Shown here: positions 45,341 to 57,508 of the stretch, piece after piece
Layout of the letters: every line of letters begins with the position of its first letter
Position numbering within the stretch: the first letter of the stretch is position 1
Origin: Channallabes apus
Taxonomy: Eukaryota > Chordata > Actinopteri > Siluriformes > Clariidae
Assembly (NCBI GenBank): GCA_030522415.1
Contig: CM060131.1
Span: 6,745,203 to 6,809,202 of the forward strand
Reading direction: 5' to 3'
DNA: 64,000 bases
Notes under the pieces: model-generated
The model's database searches: none
The model's input: the letters and a program-made list of their open reading frames with translations, nothing else
What the model was told of the DNA's origin: nothing
Translations under genes and position numbers: made by a program

Positions 45341-46800
45341 ATATGAATACACATTTGGAATCTGCATCTACATTTTCTGTTACAAGTATAGAATTAGGTT
45401 CAGCTGAGACTCATGATCAATGGTGTTAGGGTACTTATGTAGTGATAATTAGTTTCAGCCAGATCATTAAAACTAACAATGGACTATGACACTCTTGAGA
45501 GGGGATATGAAGGTGTTATTCATTTATTTATTCTCTACAAGGGTGCGAACAACAGTACAGACCAATCTATAACTTTCTCTTATACTACTATAAAAATTCT
45601 AAATATAAACAAACAAAATACAGCTTTTTTTCCTCAGAGGTAAACGGAAAAGTGAAGTTGTTCAGCTGTTTACTGTCACTGCAGCTTCTTCAAAGTCTTC
45701 CCACTCCGTGACCGCTGAAATCCGACACGACACCACGTTAGGCTGCGTCTTGACTCATTTGTATACCGACAGTGATTGGATGTTTCCCGAGGTCTCAGGG
45801 GAGTGTGTGTGTCTGTGTGTGTGTGTCTATGTGTGTGCGTGCGCGCGGGTACTTGTTCTACTGTTATAAAAACTCTAAATATAAACAAACAAAATACAGC
45901 TTTTTTTTCAGAGGTAAACGGAAAAGTGAAGATGTTCAGTGTCACTATGCAGATGTTACACTCAGTGGAGTTACCGAAATCATTGGTTTAGTCCTCATTG
46001 AGCTTTTGTTCCTCTTATGTGAACATAAACAGTGAAACATTCCACAGGTTTATAATACACCGCGGCCAAGTGAACCACGTTCCCGTCGAACGAAACGAGG
46101 CATAATCGTGGTGTTTGCTTCGGTTATGACACACCATAGTTTATTACCTGCTGTGGTAGATCTGAATATTTATTCAAACACAATAATAAAGCTTTATATC
46201 CTCAGGAGGGCTCAGTACATTGTTTTAGCGATAGTTTCACGGAAGCGAGTTCAGAACTAATCTAACCAAACCAAAAAAAAAAAAAAACATCCAAAGCTTC
46301 AAATAGAATGAACGAACTAATGAAATTGATATATATGTAATTGATATACTGTATATACAGACGTGTGTGTGTCATTTTAATTCAAATGAACATTTTAATG
46401 CTTTCTGATACACTTATCAACTTATCCACATACACTTATCAACACAAACTCTCCGTGCACGCACACACAATCTCTAAAAAATTAATATTAATAACATACA
46501 TATACAAATAAACAAATGTAGGTGTAATAAAAGTAGTCGTGATGTCAGTACTCGCCCAGCAAACCAGCCTTTTGCAGCGGCTTAAAACGTATGAATTATC
46601 TTCAAATATACAAAAAAAAAGCGAAAAGACACTGGATTATTATGCATAGGTTATTTGTTTAATTCAAAAAGTTCATAAAAACACTTTAAAACGAGAGAAA
46701 AACTGTTAAAATCCTCGTTCGCCTTCTCAGCGTTAGGTAGCGAGTGACGTCATGATTTGAATCTGCGCGCCACCGGGGAAACATAGGGAAACTGACTTTC

Positions 46801-46977
46801 CCGGACCACAGGCTTTTAGATAAAGTCCTTCTATGCGCCATCTGGCGGATATTCAGTGAAGCACAACACATTTATTTTAAATTCCCGAATGTTGCCTCCG
46901 GCAAGGCGCGGTAAGCCGCGCGCTAAATTGCGGCATACCGCGGGAAAACACGCAGGGTTTTAAGGGCGACATCTGTA
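46801..46977 (+). repeat. Left arm of 170-bp inverted repeat (family X end)
   Basis: Inverted copy of 49891-50063. It includes GCGCCATCTGGCGG (46835-46848), a CTCF-like motif. Confidence 0.75.
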
Positions 46978-48662
46978 TGTGTATGCCAGATTAAAAAGAT
47001 GCGTTTTGAGTCTACTTTTGAACTGAGAAACCATTTCTGCTCCCCGAACACTGTCTGGAAGGCTATTCCAAAGCTTTGGAGCTAAATATGAAAAAGCCCT
47101 ACCCCCTTTTGTAGATTTTGAAATTCTGGGAACGACCAGAAGTCCGGAGCTTTGTGATCTTAAGGCGCGTCGTGGATTGTAGCGCATCAGAAGACTGGTT
47201 AGGTATGTGGGAGCTAAACCATTTAAGGCCTTGTATGTAAGTAATACTATTTTGTAATTTATTCTAAACTGAACAGGTAGCCAGTGCAGGGATGATAATA
47301 TTGGGGTTATATGATCATATTTTCTGGATCTAGTGAGAACCCTGGCAGCTGCATTTTGGATTAACTGAAGCTTGTTTATTGAGGATGCAGGACAACCACC
47401 TAGTAATGCATTACAATAGTCCAGTCTGGAGGTCATGAATGCATGAACTAGCTTTTCTGCATCAGATACGGATAAGATGTTCCTAAGTTTAGCAATATTT
47501 CGAAGATGGAAAAAGGCAGTTTTTGTGATCTTTGAAATGTGATTTTCAAAAGACAAGTTACTGTCTAATATTACGTCCAGGTCTTTTACTGCTGAGCTGG
47601 TAGTAAAAGTACATCCTTCTAAGCGCAGGCTGAATTGTGAAAGCTGTTGTGTGCTGGTTTTTGGGCCAATAAGTAATATCTCTGTCTTATCTGAATTTAA
47701 TAAAAGAAAGTTATTGGTCATCCAATCTTTTATGTCCTGGACACACTCAGTTAATCTAGACAACTTAGGTATTTCGTCTGGTTTAGTTGAGATATATAAT
47801 TGGGTATCATCAGCATAACAATGGAAACTAATCCCATGTCTTCTTATGATGAAGACATGTATATTGAAGGGATATATATACAAGGGAATATATATATTGG
47901 ATATATATATACAATATACAAGGGAAGCATGTATATTGAGAACAACAGAGGTCCTAAAACTGACCCTTGTGGGACCCCATATTTCACTGGCATTACACCA
48001 GACGGTTCTCCATTCAGATCTACAAAATGGTAGCGATCAGACAGGTAAGATCTAAACCATTTTAATGCCTGTCCCTGAATACCTATATAATTTTGTAAGC
48101 GATCTATGAGAATATTATGATCTATAGTGTCGAATGCAGCACTAAGATCGAGCAGGACTAGCCTTGGTCTGAACCTAAAAACAAGTCGTTTGTAATCTTA
48201 ACTAGTGCAGTTTCTGTGCTATGATGGGGGCCTGAAACCTGACTGAAATTCTTCAAGGATGTTGTTATCCTGCAAGAATGTGCAAATTTGAGCTGATACT
48301 ACTTTTTCTAGTATTTTTTATATGAACGGAAGGTTTGAAATCGGTCTGTAATTTGTTATTTCATTCGCGTCCAAATTAGATTTTTTAAGAAGCGGCTTAA
48401 TAACTGCTAACTTGAAAGGTTTAGGGACGTGACCTAGATGTGATGAAGAATTAATAATGTTTAGAAGTGGCTGTCCAACCGTAAGCATCACTTCTTTTAA
48501 AAATCTGGTTGGGATTGGGTCTAACAGGCACGTTGTTGATTTAGCCGAGGTGATGAGTTTATACAACTCTTCCTGTCCTATACCTGTAAAGCACTGAAAA
48601 TCTAAATGTGAAGCTATAGGCTGAACTGGATCGTGAGATACTATTAGAGGTTGTGTGGTGGA
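46978..48662 (-). pseudogene. L2-like LINE reverse transcriptase, 5'-truncated
   Basis: Non-LTR retrotransposon of the CR1/L2 group. 48566-48318 has DPIPTRFLKEV and FKLAVIKPLLKK...NYRPISNLPF (RT motifs 1-2). 47883-46960 has YADDTQLYI (catalytic box), LNSDKTEILLIGP, SRLDYCNALLGG, LQLIQNAAARVLT, ILSSLHWLPV and WNSLPDSVR. Between them (47850-47950) a local AT-rich duplication breaks the frame. The 3' end abuts the X arm. The endonuclease half is missing. Confidence 0.85.
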
Positions 48663-49130
48663 TTTTTTATTCTCCCCACACCGAAGTTGCCCTAATTTAA
48701 AACATTAAACAAATACTGTAATTTGAATAAAAGAAATCAAAGAAAGACTCCGGACTCCATGCAGATCTAGATGAAGTAAGGATAAGTTTTAATGCAACAA
48801 TAAAACAAAGTGAGCCAGTCCTGAAGATGCCTAAGCTGTGAATCAGAGCATCACCAAGAACAGACTGATCTACTGTGACATCGGTGCCTTCTTTTATACA
48901 GTTTTACAGGGGGTGGGACGCTCATGTGGCCCCCTCATTTGCTCATTATTTTTTCTAGTTCCTTATCAAATTTTTCAACCAATAAAATTACATTTGCATT
49001 ATACGTCATATACCTCGTTATCTGACTCCATCTTTTACCAAATTTTGCTTCCAATATAACTTATTTTCCTTCCAAATTAGTTTCCATTATCTTTTCACTT
49101 TTGTTGTTCAACTTAAAAAATATTGGGGTG
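48663..49130 (-). mobile_element. LTR-like segment with minus-strand TATA
   Basis: Interrupts the 5' side of the L2-like LINE. On minus it has TATAAAAG (48898-48891), a leader of LTR R-U5 flavour, and GGAGTCCGGAGTCTTTC near the end. Retroviral/LTR origin is a guess; no paired LTR or coding region is seen. Confidence 0.3.
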
Positions 49131-49144
49131 GCGCTTACGTCTGC

Positions 49145-49150
49145 TATAAA
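49145..49150 (+). promoter_or_regulatory. TATA box
   Basis: TATAAA 46 bases before the ATG at 49196. It implies a start site near 49175 and a ~20-base leader. The opposite-strand TATA at 48891-48898 lies about 250 bases away, making a divergent pair. Confidence 0.5.
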
Positions 49151-49195
49151 TTCTTGGTGCTTCCGCTTTACTCTACAGTTTTCAAGAGACAGGCC

Positions 49196-49737
49196 ATGGG
49201 TAAGCATCTTCTACATATTATTTTAATTATTTGTCTAAGTTTGTGACTTTTATTGTATTTACGTATTTTTATTCCTCTATTTATATTCTTATAGTTAATC
49301 GCATCTGCACGAATGATCACCACGTCGCTTTGGACGACTCGGACAGCCAGAGCAGTCCGGCTCACAGTCCTACTGACTACACTCCTACTGAACCTGTCAT
49401 GGACCGGGCCTCGGTGAGTTTTACTGAGGATGAGCCCGAGCCATCTGCATCATTACTGCAGTTCCTAGAGGAGACAGGGCTCACTTTTTCCAAGAATATT
49501 GATCCCAAACCGGGTCCGTCTAAGAGGCCGCGTGCGGATAGCCCTTATCCATTTTCTTTTAGGCCTGTACGACCTGAATCTACAACGCCAGCTCCCCTAC
49601 TCTTAAGACCTGTTTGTCACGTAAGTGTTGGCACCCAGACCGATGTTAAAGTGTCTGTTGGTACCCAAACAGATTTTGCTTCCGCACCTGTGCCAAATCC
49701 AAATCGCGGCATTTCTGTTTCTATTTCCTTTCACTGA
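49196..49737 (+). CDS. Two-exon 148-residue protein of unknown function
   Basis: Exon 1 is ATGG (49196-49199) with donor GTAAGC. The 95-base intron ends TTCTTATAG and exon 2 runs 49295-49737; splicing restores M-V-N-R-I-C in frame. The product is acidic at the N-terminus (DDSDSQSSPAHSP), then has a hydrophobic/acidic patch (SLLQFLEETGLTF, 54-66), a KRPR basic motif (78-81) and two VSVGTQTD repeats (111-118 and 121-128). TQT repeats are the form recognised by dynein light chain LC8. No signal peptide or membrane span. I do not recognise the family; layout and compactness suggest a small regulatory protein of a mobile element or an old viral insertion. The exon structure is inferred, not demonstrated. 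Confidence 0.5.
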
Positions 49738-49890
49738 TTTTTAAATTAGTGTTGCCCTTCCTCACAGGAGGTTTTGCCTATTGACTTCTTATGCATTTTA
49801 TTTTGCTTCTGATGCTTACCCAGGCCCTGTGTGTTTTTATACTTTTTTTATGTTGGGCATAATACTTTGTATTGTATAATATTCACTATG

Positions 49891-50063
49891 TACAGATGTC
49901 GCCTTTAAGACTGCGCGTGTTTTCTCGCGGGATGCCGCAATTTAGCGCGCGGCGTGCCGCGACTTGCCGGAGGCAACATTCGGGAATTTTAAATAAATGT
50001 GTTGCGCTTCACTGAATATCCGCCAGATGGCGCATGGAAGGACTTTATCTAAAAGCCGGACCA
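49891..50063 (-). repeat. Right arm of 170-bp inverted repeat (family X end)
   Basis: TA|CAGATGTCGCC start, reverse complement of 46801-46977. CTCF-like CCGCCAGATGGCGC at 50020-50033. Confidence 0.75.
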
Positions 50064-51140
50064 AGTACAACAATGAATGTAAGGATGCGGATGAACAGTG
50101 CTGAAGCGAACATGAATTTTATTTTGTTTTATAATAGATCTTTCATGATGAATGAGTGTATATGTGCTTCACATTATCAAACACAGGCAAAGGAGACAGA
50201 AATTATTGAGGGATCCTCTGAAAAAAGTAAACCTAGCTATCGTTCGTTTAATGTGTTTTTTTTCCTCATTCCATTAGTAAAAAAAATAATTTGCTCTTTT
50301 TAACTAAAGTGTCTAATTTCTGCTTATGGGTGAATCTTTTTTTTTTTTTTTACTTTAGTATAATTCTGTTTACAGCAGTGAAATATTTCATTTTGATCAA
50401 GGTACTCTTATTAGGTTGAGTGTGATTTGCGCATGCGCAGTCTTTAGACCATAGTTTTGCCGGTTTTATAGTTTTATAATTTTATTTCCGCCTCACACCG
50501 GAGCATGACGTTGAAACAAGTAAGGAAGGATATCAGAACCTGTATTTCAGTTACTGTTAGTTAAAGCCCCTGATTAAACTTAAATCTAATCCATTCACAA
50601 AGGACATTTCTGCTTCAAGTTCGCTGTGTCACATGACCTCATGACGCAGCATTATCACGGACTGAATCACCTTCTGCTGCGGGCGGAGTTTCTCAAAGAA
50701 AACTCCTTTAAACCAGGTAAGAAAGCAAACTCGTGTCATTTCTATGTTAAATGTATCTCTTATATGAGCAAATTCATGATTTATGTCAGGAACAACTACT
50801 TTGTAGATTGAGTTTTGTGTCCGTGTTTGCTACTGTAGCTAAAACCACCTATATTATCTGCATTAGCATTAGCTAACTAACGTGGTGATTTTCAAAAACA
50901 CCGGAGTTTCTACAGTAAGTCAGCGGCGCCGAAGAAAATAATTATATTTAAGTACCGTTGGTTAATGATGTAAAAATTAATAGGAAAGTGACGTAAACAT
51001 AGAACAAGCTAATTTGGAGTGAGTGCTGTTTGAAGTGTACTGCTTTCTATACTTTATACACACTGTAATTAAGATTTGCTAACATAAGAACTTGAGCCAG
51101 TCCAATTTTTGTTTTTACCTTTTTTTTTTTTTTTTTTAAG
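50064..51140 (+). other. 5' region of the second SAMD3-like copy
   Basis: Contains a GCGCATGCGC patch (50430-50441), a candidate untranslated exon ending CCAG|GTAAGA (donor at 50718) and T-rich introns. The open frame at 50034-50303 shows no recognisable motif. Confidence 0.35.
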
Positions 51141-51303
51141 ATCAGTAATGAGTTTCTGAGAATTATATCTGCTCCACTTCAAGCAAGATTACTGGTTTCC
51201 TTGGACAAGCAACACTACAAACTAATTGAGCATCAGAAACTAGGGAGGAACCCGTCAGAGAGAAGACCAGAGATATAATCTTCATCTTCAAGTTCTTGAT
51301 CTG
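51141..51303 (+). pseudogene. SAMD3-like exon, stop-containing
   Basis: Follows a long T tract and AAG acceptor and ends before GTATGT. It starts ISNEFLRIISAPLQARLL, resembling the helical region of teleost SAMD3-like proteins (FxRI...L...LD). It has an in-frame TAA at 51276-51278. The assignment relies on remembered family style, not on an alignment. Confidence 0.4.
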
Positions 51304-51819
51304 GTATGTACTCGCTCAAAAGCAGAAATTAGCTTGGTGTCAAATGTAATCTTGTGAATGGAAGCCACATGACCTGAGCAAGGCATCCACATCAAGTTGG
51401 CTGTGATGCACTAAATTAAAACATAACTAGCAGAATAAAACTTTAGTTTAACTTGTTCACAGGTTAGTGTATGCTGTCTGAATACAGGTTTCAATGTCTG
51501 CCATGTTCATTTTTTCACGCTTTACAAGCCTAACATAACCAACAATACTATGTTTGTTTTTATGTCCCTAGAGCCTGGAGGTGATTACCTCCTGAAATTA
51601 ATACTTAAAATGATAAACTTTATCATTAATACATAATGTGTGTATATGTATGTCAGTTATTTTGGCATATTCATTGAGCTAATTACATTTATCATGCTGC
51701 ACCATAATCCTAGGTGTTTTTTTCACTCATAGGGAGCATTAAGTGATTTTACATGCATACATCAGACACTGTTTTGCCAAATAGAGCAATTGTCTAACAA
51801 ATGTCCTTTCTTTTATTAG

Positions 51820-51884
51820 GTTGTTCCGAAAGATGAAGCTCAGGCAGAACTTGTGAGGTGCACAATGGCCCTGTTTGTCCTCAG
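51820..51884 (+). pseudogene. SAMD3-like exon
   Basis: 65-base exon between TTTATTAG and GTAGGA reading VVPKDEAQAELVRCTMALFV, typical of the segment before the last exon in this family. Confidence 0.45.
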
Positions 51885-52077
51885 GTAGGAAGTGGACTGT
51901 CTTCAGCCTCCACAGGAAATCGGGATTGTGACTTATTGAGTCTTATCAGTCGCACATGAATGTTCCATGTTTTACCTCTGCTGATTTTGTTTCAGGAACA
52001 TTTACTAATTTTCTTTTCAGTCCAATTAATAAATGTACAGTATGTTGCAAAGTTGAGTGTTACTATTTGTAATTTTA

Positions 52078-52216
52078 TTCATTCATTCATTTTCTATACC
52101 GCTTAATCCTGTGTTCAGGGTCGCGGGGGACCTGGAGCCTATCCTACGAGACTTCGGGCACTAGGTGGGGTACACCCTGGACAGGGTGCCAATCCATCGC
52201 AGGGCACACACATACA
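52078..52216 (-). mobile_element. L2-tailed retroposon, truncated
   Basis: (ATTC)n TTTTCTATACCGCTTAATCC ... CATCGCAGGGCACAC; same family as 11295 and 27118. Confidence 0.75.
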
Positions 52217-52664
52217 TTTATGGAGTAATTTATTTTAGTCGCAGAGTATTTAGTTTGGTTGTTCTTCAGCAGGTTTGACAAGGACAAAATGTACCCATTG
52301 CAAAATTAAATTTGTGGATAAATGCAGACATCTTTTTTTTTTCCCTCTCAATTTCAAATTCAGTTAACAGTGTTGAATGACTGTTGGTGTTTATGCATTT
52401 TGAAAAAAAAAATCTTATTGTTAACATTTTGGATGAAAATATGTTCATTCCACAATAAATGTTTATATAAAGAAATGTGTTTTGAGTGTAAATATGTAAT
52501 TAAGTTTTTTATGCTTTTATATTTAAATTATGAATGCCTTAAATCTTTTTGATGCAACTTAAAAAAAGGTAATTTGCTCAACCATTCAAAAGTGGTTTAT
52601 ATCAAGTTTATAATTTCAGGTTAGATTTAGTAGAATATTTACATTAAGTAATATAGCCAACTAA
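52217..52664. other. No gene recognised
   Basis: AT-rich intron-like DNA; no match to the corresponding place upstream of 39130 was found. Confidence 0.4.
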
Positions 52665-52696
52665 TTTATTTCTGGAATTGATGCACGGGCTTCATC

Positions 52697-52771
52697 TTAG
52701 GCATTTTTTTTCTTTCGGTTCTTTCGTTTCTCAGCGCTGGACTGTTGATGTCTCTTTCCAGGACCAGGCAT
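52697..52771 (-). pseudogene. hAT/ZMYM-like N-terminal fragment (second copy)
   Basis: Same basic leader as 8767-8871 with one substitution (SSAEKRK) and a one-base insertion that gives an early stop. Confidence 0.35.
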
Positions 52772-54321
52772 ATCGTTCAATTATTATAATTCTTTTGGAC
52801 AAATACTGTAGGCAGCCGTAACAGAGGTGAGGGCGCGCACGTCATCACGTCTGCTTAGCTGACTCTGCGTTCACCGTAGACTTCAATATAGACGTTTATA
52901 TTTTTGTTTATTTGTACATGTATGTTATTAATATTCATTTTTTAGAGATTGTGTGTGTGTGCACGGAGAGTTTGTGTGGATAAGTTTATGTGGATAAGTT
53001 GATAAGTGTATCAGAATGCATTAAAATGTTCATTTGAATTAAAATGACACACACACGTCTGTATATACAGTATATCAATTACATATATATCAATTTCATT
53101 AGTTCGTTCATTCTATCTGAAGCTTCGGATGTTTTTTTTTTTTTTTGGTTTGGTTAGATTAGTTCTGAACGCGCTTCCGTGAAACTATCGCTAAAACAAT
53201 GTACTGAGCCCTCCTGAGGATATAAAGCTTTATTATTGTGTTTGGATAAATAATCAGATCTACCACAGCAGATAATAAACTATGGTGTGTCATAACCGAA
53301 GCAAACACCACGATTATGCCTCGTTTCGTTTGACAGGAACGTGGTTCACTTGGCCGCGGTGTATTATAAACCTGTGGAATGTTTCACTGTTTATGTTCAC
53401 ATAAGAGGAATAAAAGCGAGTGAAATGTGGAAATGATGTGTGGCAACTCAATGAGGACTAAACCAATGATTTCGGTAACTCCACTGAGTGTAACATCTGC
53501 ATAGTGACACTGAACATCTTCACTTTTCCGTTTACCTCTGAAAAAAAAGCTGTATTTAGTTTGTTTATATTTAGAGTTTTTAGAACAGTAGAAGAAGTAC
53601 GCGCGCGCACGCACACACATAGACACACACACACACACACACACACAGACAGACACACACACTCCCCTGAGCCCTCGGGAAACATCCAATCACCGTCGGT
53701 ATACAAATGAGTCAAGACGCAGCCTAACGTGGTGTCGTGTCGGATTTCAGCGGTCACGGAGCGGGAAGACTTTGAAGAAGCTGCAGTGACAGTAAACAGC
53801 TGAACAACTTCACTTTTCCGTTTACCTCTGAGGAAAAAAAGCTGTATTTTGTTTGTTTATATTTAGGATTTTTATAGTAGTAAGAGAGAGTTATAGTTTG
53901 GTCTGTATTGTAGTTCGCACCCTTGTAGAGAATAAATAAATGAATAACACCTTCATATCCCCTCTCAAGAGTGTCATAGTCCATTGTTAGTTTTAATGAT
54001 TTGGCTGAAACTAATTATCACTACATAAGTACCCTAACACCATTGATCATGAGTCTCAGCTGAACCTAATTCTATACTTGTAACAGAAATTGTAGATGCA
54101 GATTCCAAATGTGTATTTATATAATAGATAGATAGATAGACAGATAGATGTGTGTGTGTGTGTGTAGGCTCTACGCAGGGGCAAGAGAGGGCAGCACACC
54201 CTTAAATGTCTGCACATGTTAATATATTCCTAAAATGTATATATTACAAGTTGATAAACTGATCTGCGGTAGCGGAAAAATCCGCTGAAAATAGGACAGG
54301 CTGCAGCGCACACACACACAT

Positions 54322-54363
<42 letters not shown>

Positions 54364-56480
54364 ACCTCCCTTGAGCCCTGCGTCTGTCGGATTTCAGCGG
54401 TCACGGGGTGGAAAGACTTTGAAGCAGTTTATATATGAATCTAAGCTTGAACTTATCAGCATTGTAAATATATAATACTTTTCAAATAAAATCGCTATTA
54501 CTTTGACCCTGAAGTTTAGTTTAGCACACACAAAAAACAGAAAAGTAATTTCTGGTAAATCAACGGAATGTGTAGTATTTACAGTAATTCATTAAAAAAT
54601 GAATATACATTGTACAGTACACGGTAAACACGGGAAAGATTACAAAATGAAAAAACAAACAGTGTCAACTTTATAAACAGCTTAGTATGTGCGTCGACAT
54701 GCTGAAATCCCTTGCATGTTTTTGCTTCCAAGTGGAGAGATATTTGACCGATAGCCTAGAACAAAAGATCTATAGGTGTGATCACAACCCCCTCCGACCG
54801 ACCGTGCCATCAATCACTGACCACCTCAGAAGTTCCCTCCAATGTATGGCTGCAATACTTGTTTTGCAAGTATTTTTAACACCATTCAAAGGCTTACAAG
54901 TTCCATTCAACATATAATGATGTCTCCACATGTTAATATATTCCTAAAATTTATATATTACAAGTTGATAAACTGATCTGCGGTAGCGGAAAAATCCGCT
55001 GAAAAAAGGACAGGCTACAGCGCACGCGCACACACACACAGAGACACACACACACACACACACAGACACACCTCCCTTGAGCCCTCGGTAAACATCCAAG
55101 CACTGAGGCACGCAAATCCCCTGACCACAATAAGGTGGCAATCCCTCAGGGGGGAAGATGAAAAATACAAATTAAATAAATAAAACAAAATAAAATATCC
55201 TTAATCCAGATTTTATCAATCAACGACATAATATTGATCTTAGCTGGATGGTCTAATTCTCAAAACCGTTTAACCTAAAGAAAAACTTAACACACTATAA
55301 CTAGAATATTTACAAAACTGAAAGGTTGTCTTATGTATAATAAAAAAAACCGCATAACTCAAAAAGATCATATTATGTTTTTATATATTTTTTTAGATTT
55401 TTTTTTATAGTAACTGAACAGCTCTCTTCTCTCCAATCCACTCCTAAACCACAGTCTCCTATTTCTCTGTGCGTGCTCTGGAGACTGTGAATGAATACAC
55501 GCAGCGGAGGTTTTGTAAACTGTAGAGATACAATAATTTTACTGCTGGAAAATCAGCATTTTATCTAATTTGAAATATAAACCTAATATTATCTGTTACT
55601 TAATATATTTTCTTTTGATGATGACCATAACAGCCTACTGCATTTCATTATTTATAATAACACAAAAACAATATTACAATATTTGATATTTTAATATAAA
55701 CTCGGTATCATTATCCTCCTTGTGTATGTGTAAAAAACATTTGATTTGTTCTATTTTTTATTCTGATAGTGTGCTCAATTAGTTTCTAGTAATTTATATA
55801 TTTAAATTGGGATGCCTTTTACTGTTACAAATTTAACTCTTTGCAAAATAATAAAAATGTGTCTTGCTGTACAAGCCCTTGTGTTGTTGTTTGTGCTGCT
55901 GTTCTTTAATAATACCAACAATCAGATACAAACAGTCTGTCTAAACGAAAATTAAGCAATGCTTCTTAACTCATCATTATGTGGATATTTTTCATGTTCG
56001 TTGGATAAAGTATGTACTGTAATGATTTGGTCTACTCTGTACTGTATGTGCGTGAGAGAGAGGGGTGTCGCGGTCGTGAAACAAAGGCTCATTTCAGCTC
56101 ATTCAGTTTCTCTGAATGGATAGGTGAGAACAGCTGATTCACGGTGAATAATTTGCATTTGAGTGTTGCCAAGTGAAAAGACGACAAACATCAAGACGAA
56201 CAACATATAAAACTGAGACAATATTTTAAAAAGAATCGCAATCAACCTGAACAGGTAAGCTGGAATAAAATCAGTAGCAGCATTAACTAAAGTAATTAGT
56301 AATTATTAGCTGCTACTGATTTTATGGACTCATCACGGTTAAATACGTTGGTCACATGCCAGCTGTATAAGCCGGTTAAGGGACTCATTACGGTTGTATA
56401 TCGTGCTCTGAATAATAAATTTTTTTTGTTTGCTGTTTGTTTGCTGAGTAAAATTAAAATAGAACAATTTTTTAAAACAG

Positions 56481-56553
56481 CATCATCCAGGATTCGAACC
56501 GACACTTTGTAAATCCCTGACCGAGTGCTCTAACCGCTACACCAACCAGGCAC
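56481..56553 (-). repeat. tRNA-like SINE head
   Basis: B box complement GGATTCGAACC and A box complement CTAACCGCTACACC; corresponds to 5760-5824. Confidence 0.55.
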
Positions 56554-57059
56554 TAAGAGACAACAAACCTCCGTGACGTTAATAAGCCACTCGACTTCTT
56601 TGAAAGCAAGCGTTAAATAAGTAACGAAGTAAGCCTGTTATACAATTATACTATTTGCACGTGTATTTTATCTGTTTTAAACTTGGTGTCATTTGATCTT
56701 ATTGGTTTAGAAATGTTTGTAAAAAAACTATTGTTATCAAAAATGTAACAGATGTAACACCGGACCTCATTACCCACCCACAATGCATCTCCCGCACTGG
56801 ACTACACTGCCGTAAACAGCTGTCGTAAATCAAAACTCCCGGTACTCCACATGGCCACCACTTTTCATCAGTATAATGACACACACACACACACAGCAGC
56901 AGCAGCAGACCGAGCCGTCACTCCCCTAAATTTAAAGAATACAAACTGGTTGCGTGCGAGTTTGCTGTTTTTTCTATAGTATGCTGAAGCAAAATCAAAA
57001 TACAACAATTTTTTTATTTTAATTTTGCTATAATTAAAATAAAAAAATTTAAAACATCA

Positions 57060-57128
57060 TCCCTCGGGATTCGAACCGGCACCTTATGTATCACTGACCA
57101 TGGGCTCTAACCGCTACACCAAGCAAGC
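57060..57128 (-). repeat. tRNA-like SINE head
   Basis: Corresponds to 5183-5250. Confidence 0.55.
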
Positions 57129-57492
57129 ACTTAAAGACAATGCACCCAAGTAACGTTAAATAAGGCAAGGTTAATAAAGCAAGCTCTGGATAAGTGACGA
57201 AGTAAGACTGTTATAATAATAACTTGGTGTTATTTGATCTTATTGGTTTATAAATTTATATTTAAATAAATAGTAAACTTGGCCGATTTCGTTATAATTT
57301 TGTTTGATGAGTGGGGCTTGAAAATTCTCTTGAAAAATATGGTCATTTATTTCAGTTAATAAATCTACTATAATTTTTTTTTTACTCATTATTGTACAGT
57401 ACACATTAATAGCTCTGGTTCAGATTTTTCATGTTTGTTGTGGAAATTACCATCACTGTTGTATTTACTGCGATGAATGAAAATGTCACTTT

Positions 57493-57508
57493 GCGCCACC
57501 TGGCGGCC
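57493..57508 (-). promoter_or_regulatory. CTCF-like motif in inverted family A
   Basis: Reverse complement GGCCGCCAGGTGGCGC, identical to 4804-4819. Confidence 0.4.

Larger units (their letters stand above)
44484..46515 (+). mobile_element. Family A fragment (right interior)
   Basis: Matches 7381-8630 of family A, with an extra 700 bases (45500-46210) that are also present in the inverted copy (53190-53960). No terminal repeat; it stops at AAATAAACAAA. Confidence 0.65.
36795..46975. mobile_element. Candidate 10.2-kb family X element
   Basis: Left CAGATGTCGCCATTAAAA (TA at 36793-36794) and right end, reverse complement CAGATGTCGCCCTTAAAA (TA at 46976-46977), are inverted and TA-flanked. Between them lie a SAMD3-like copy, several younger insertions and family A fragments. 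It could instead be two unrelated X ends that happen to face each other; no empty site is available. Confidence 0.35.

Noticed and set aside
44980..45429. Cys-Val-rich and Thr-His-rich frames
   Set aside because: Translations of GT and CA microsatellites.
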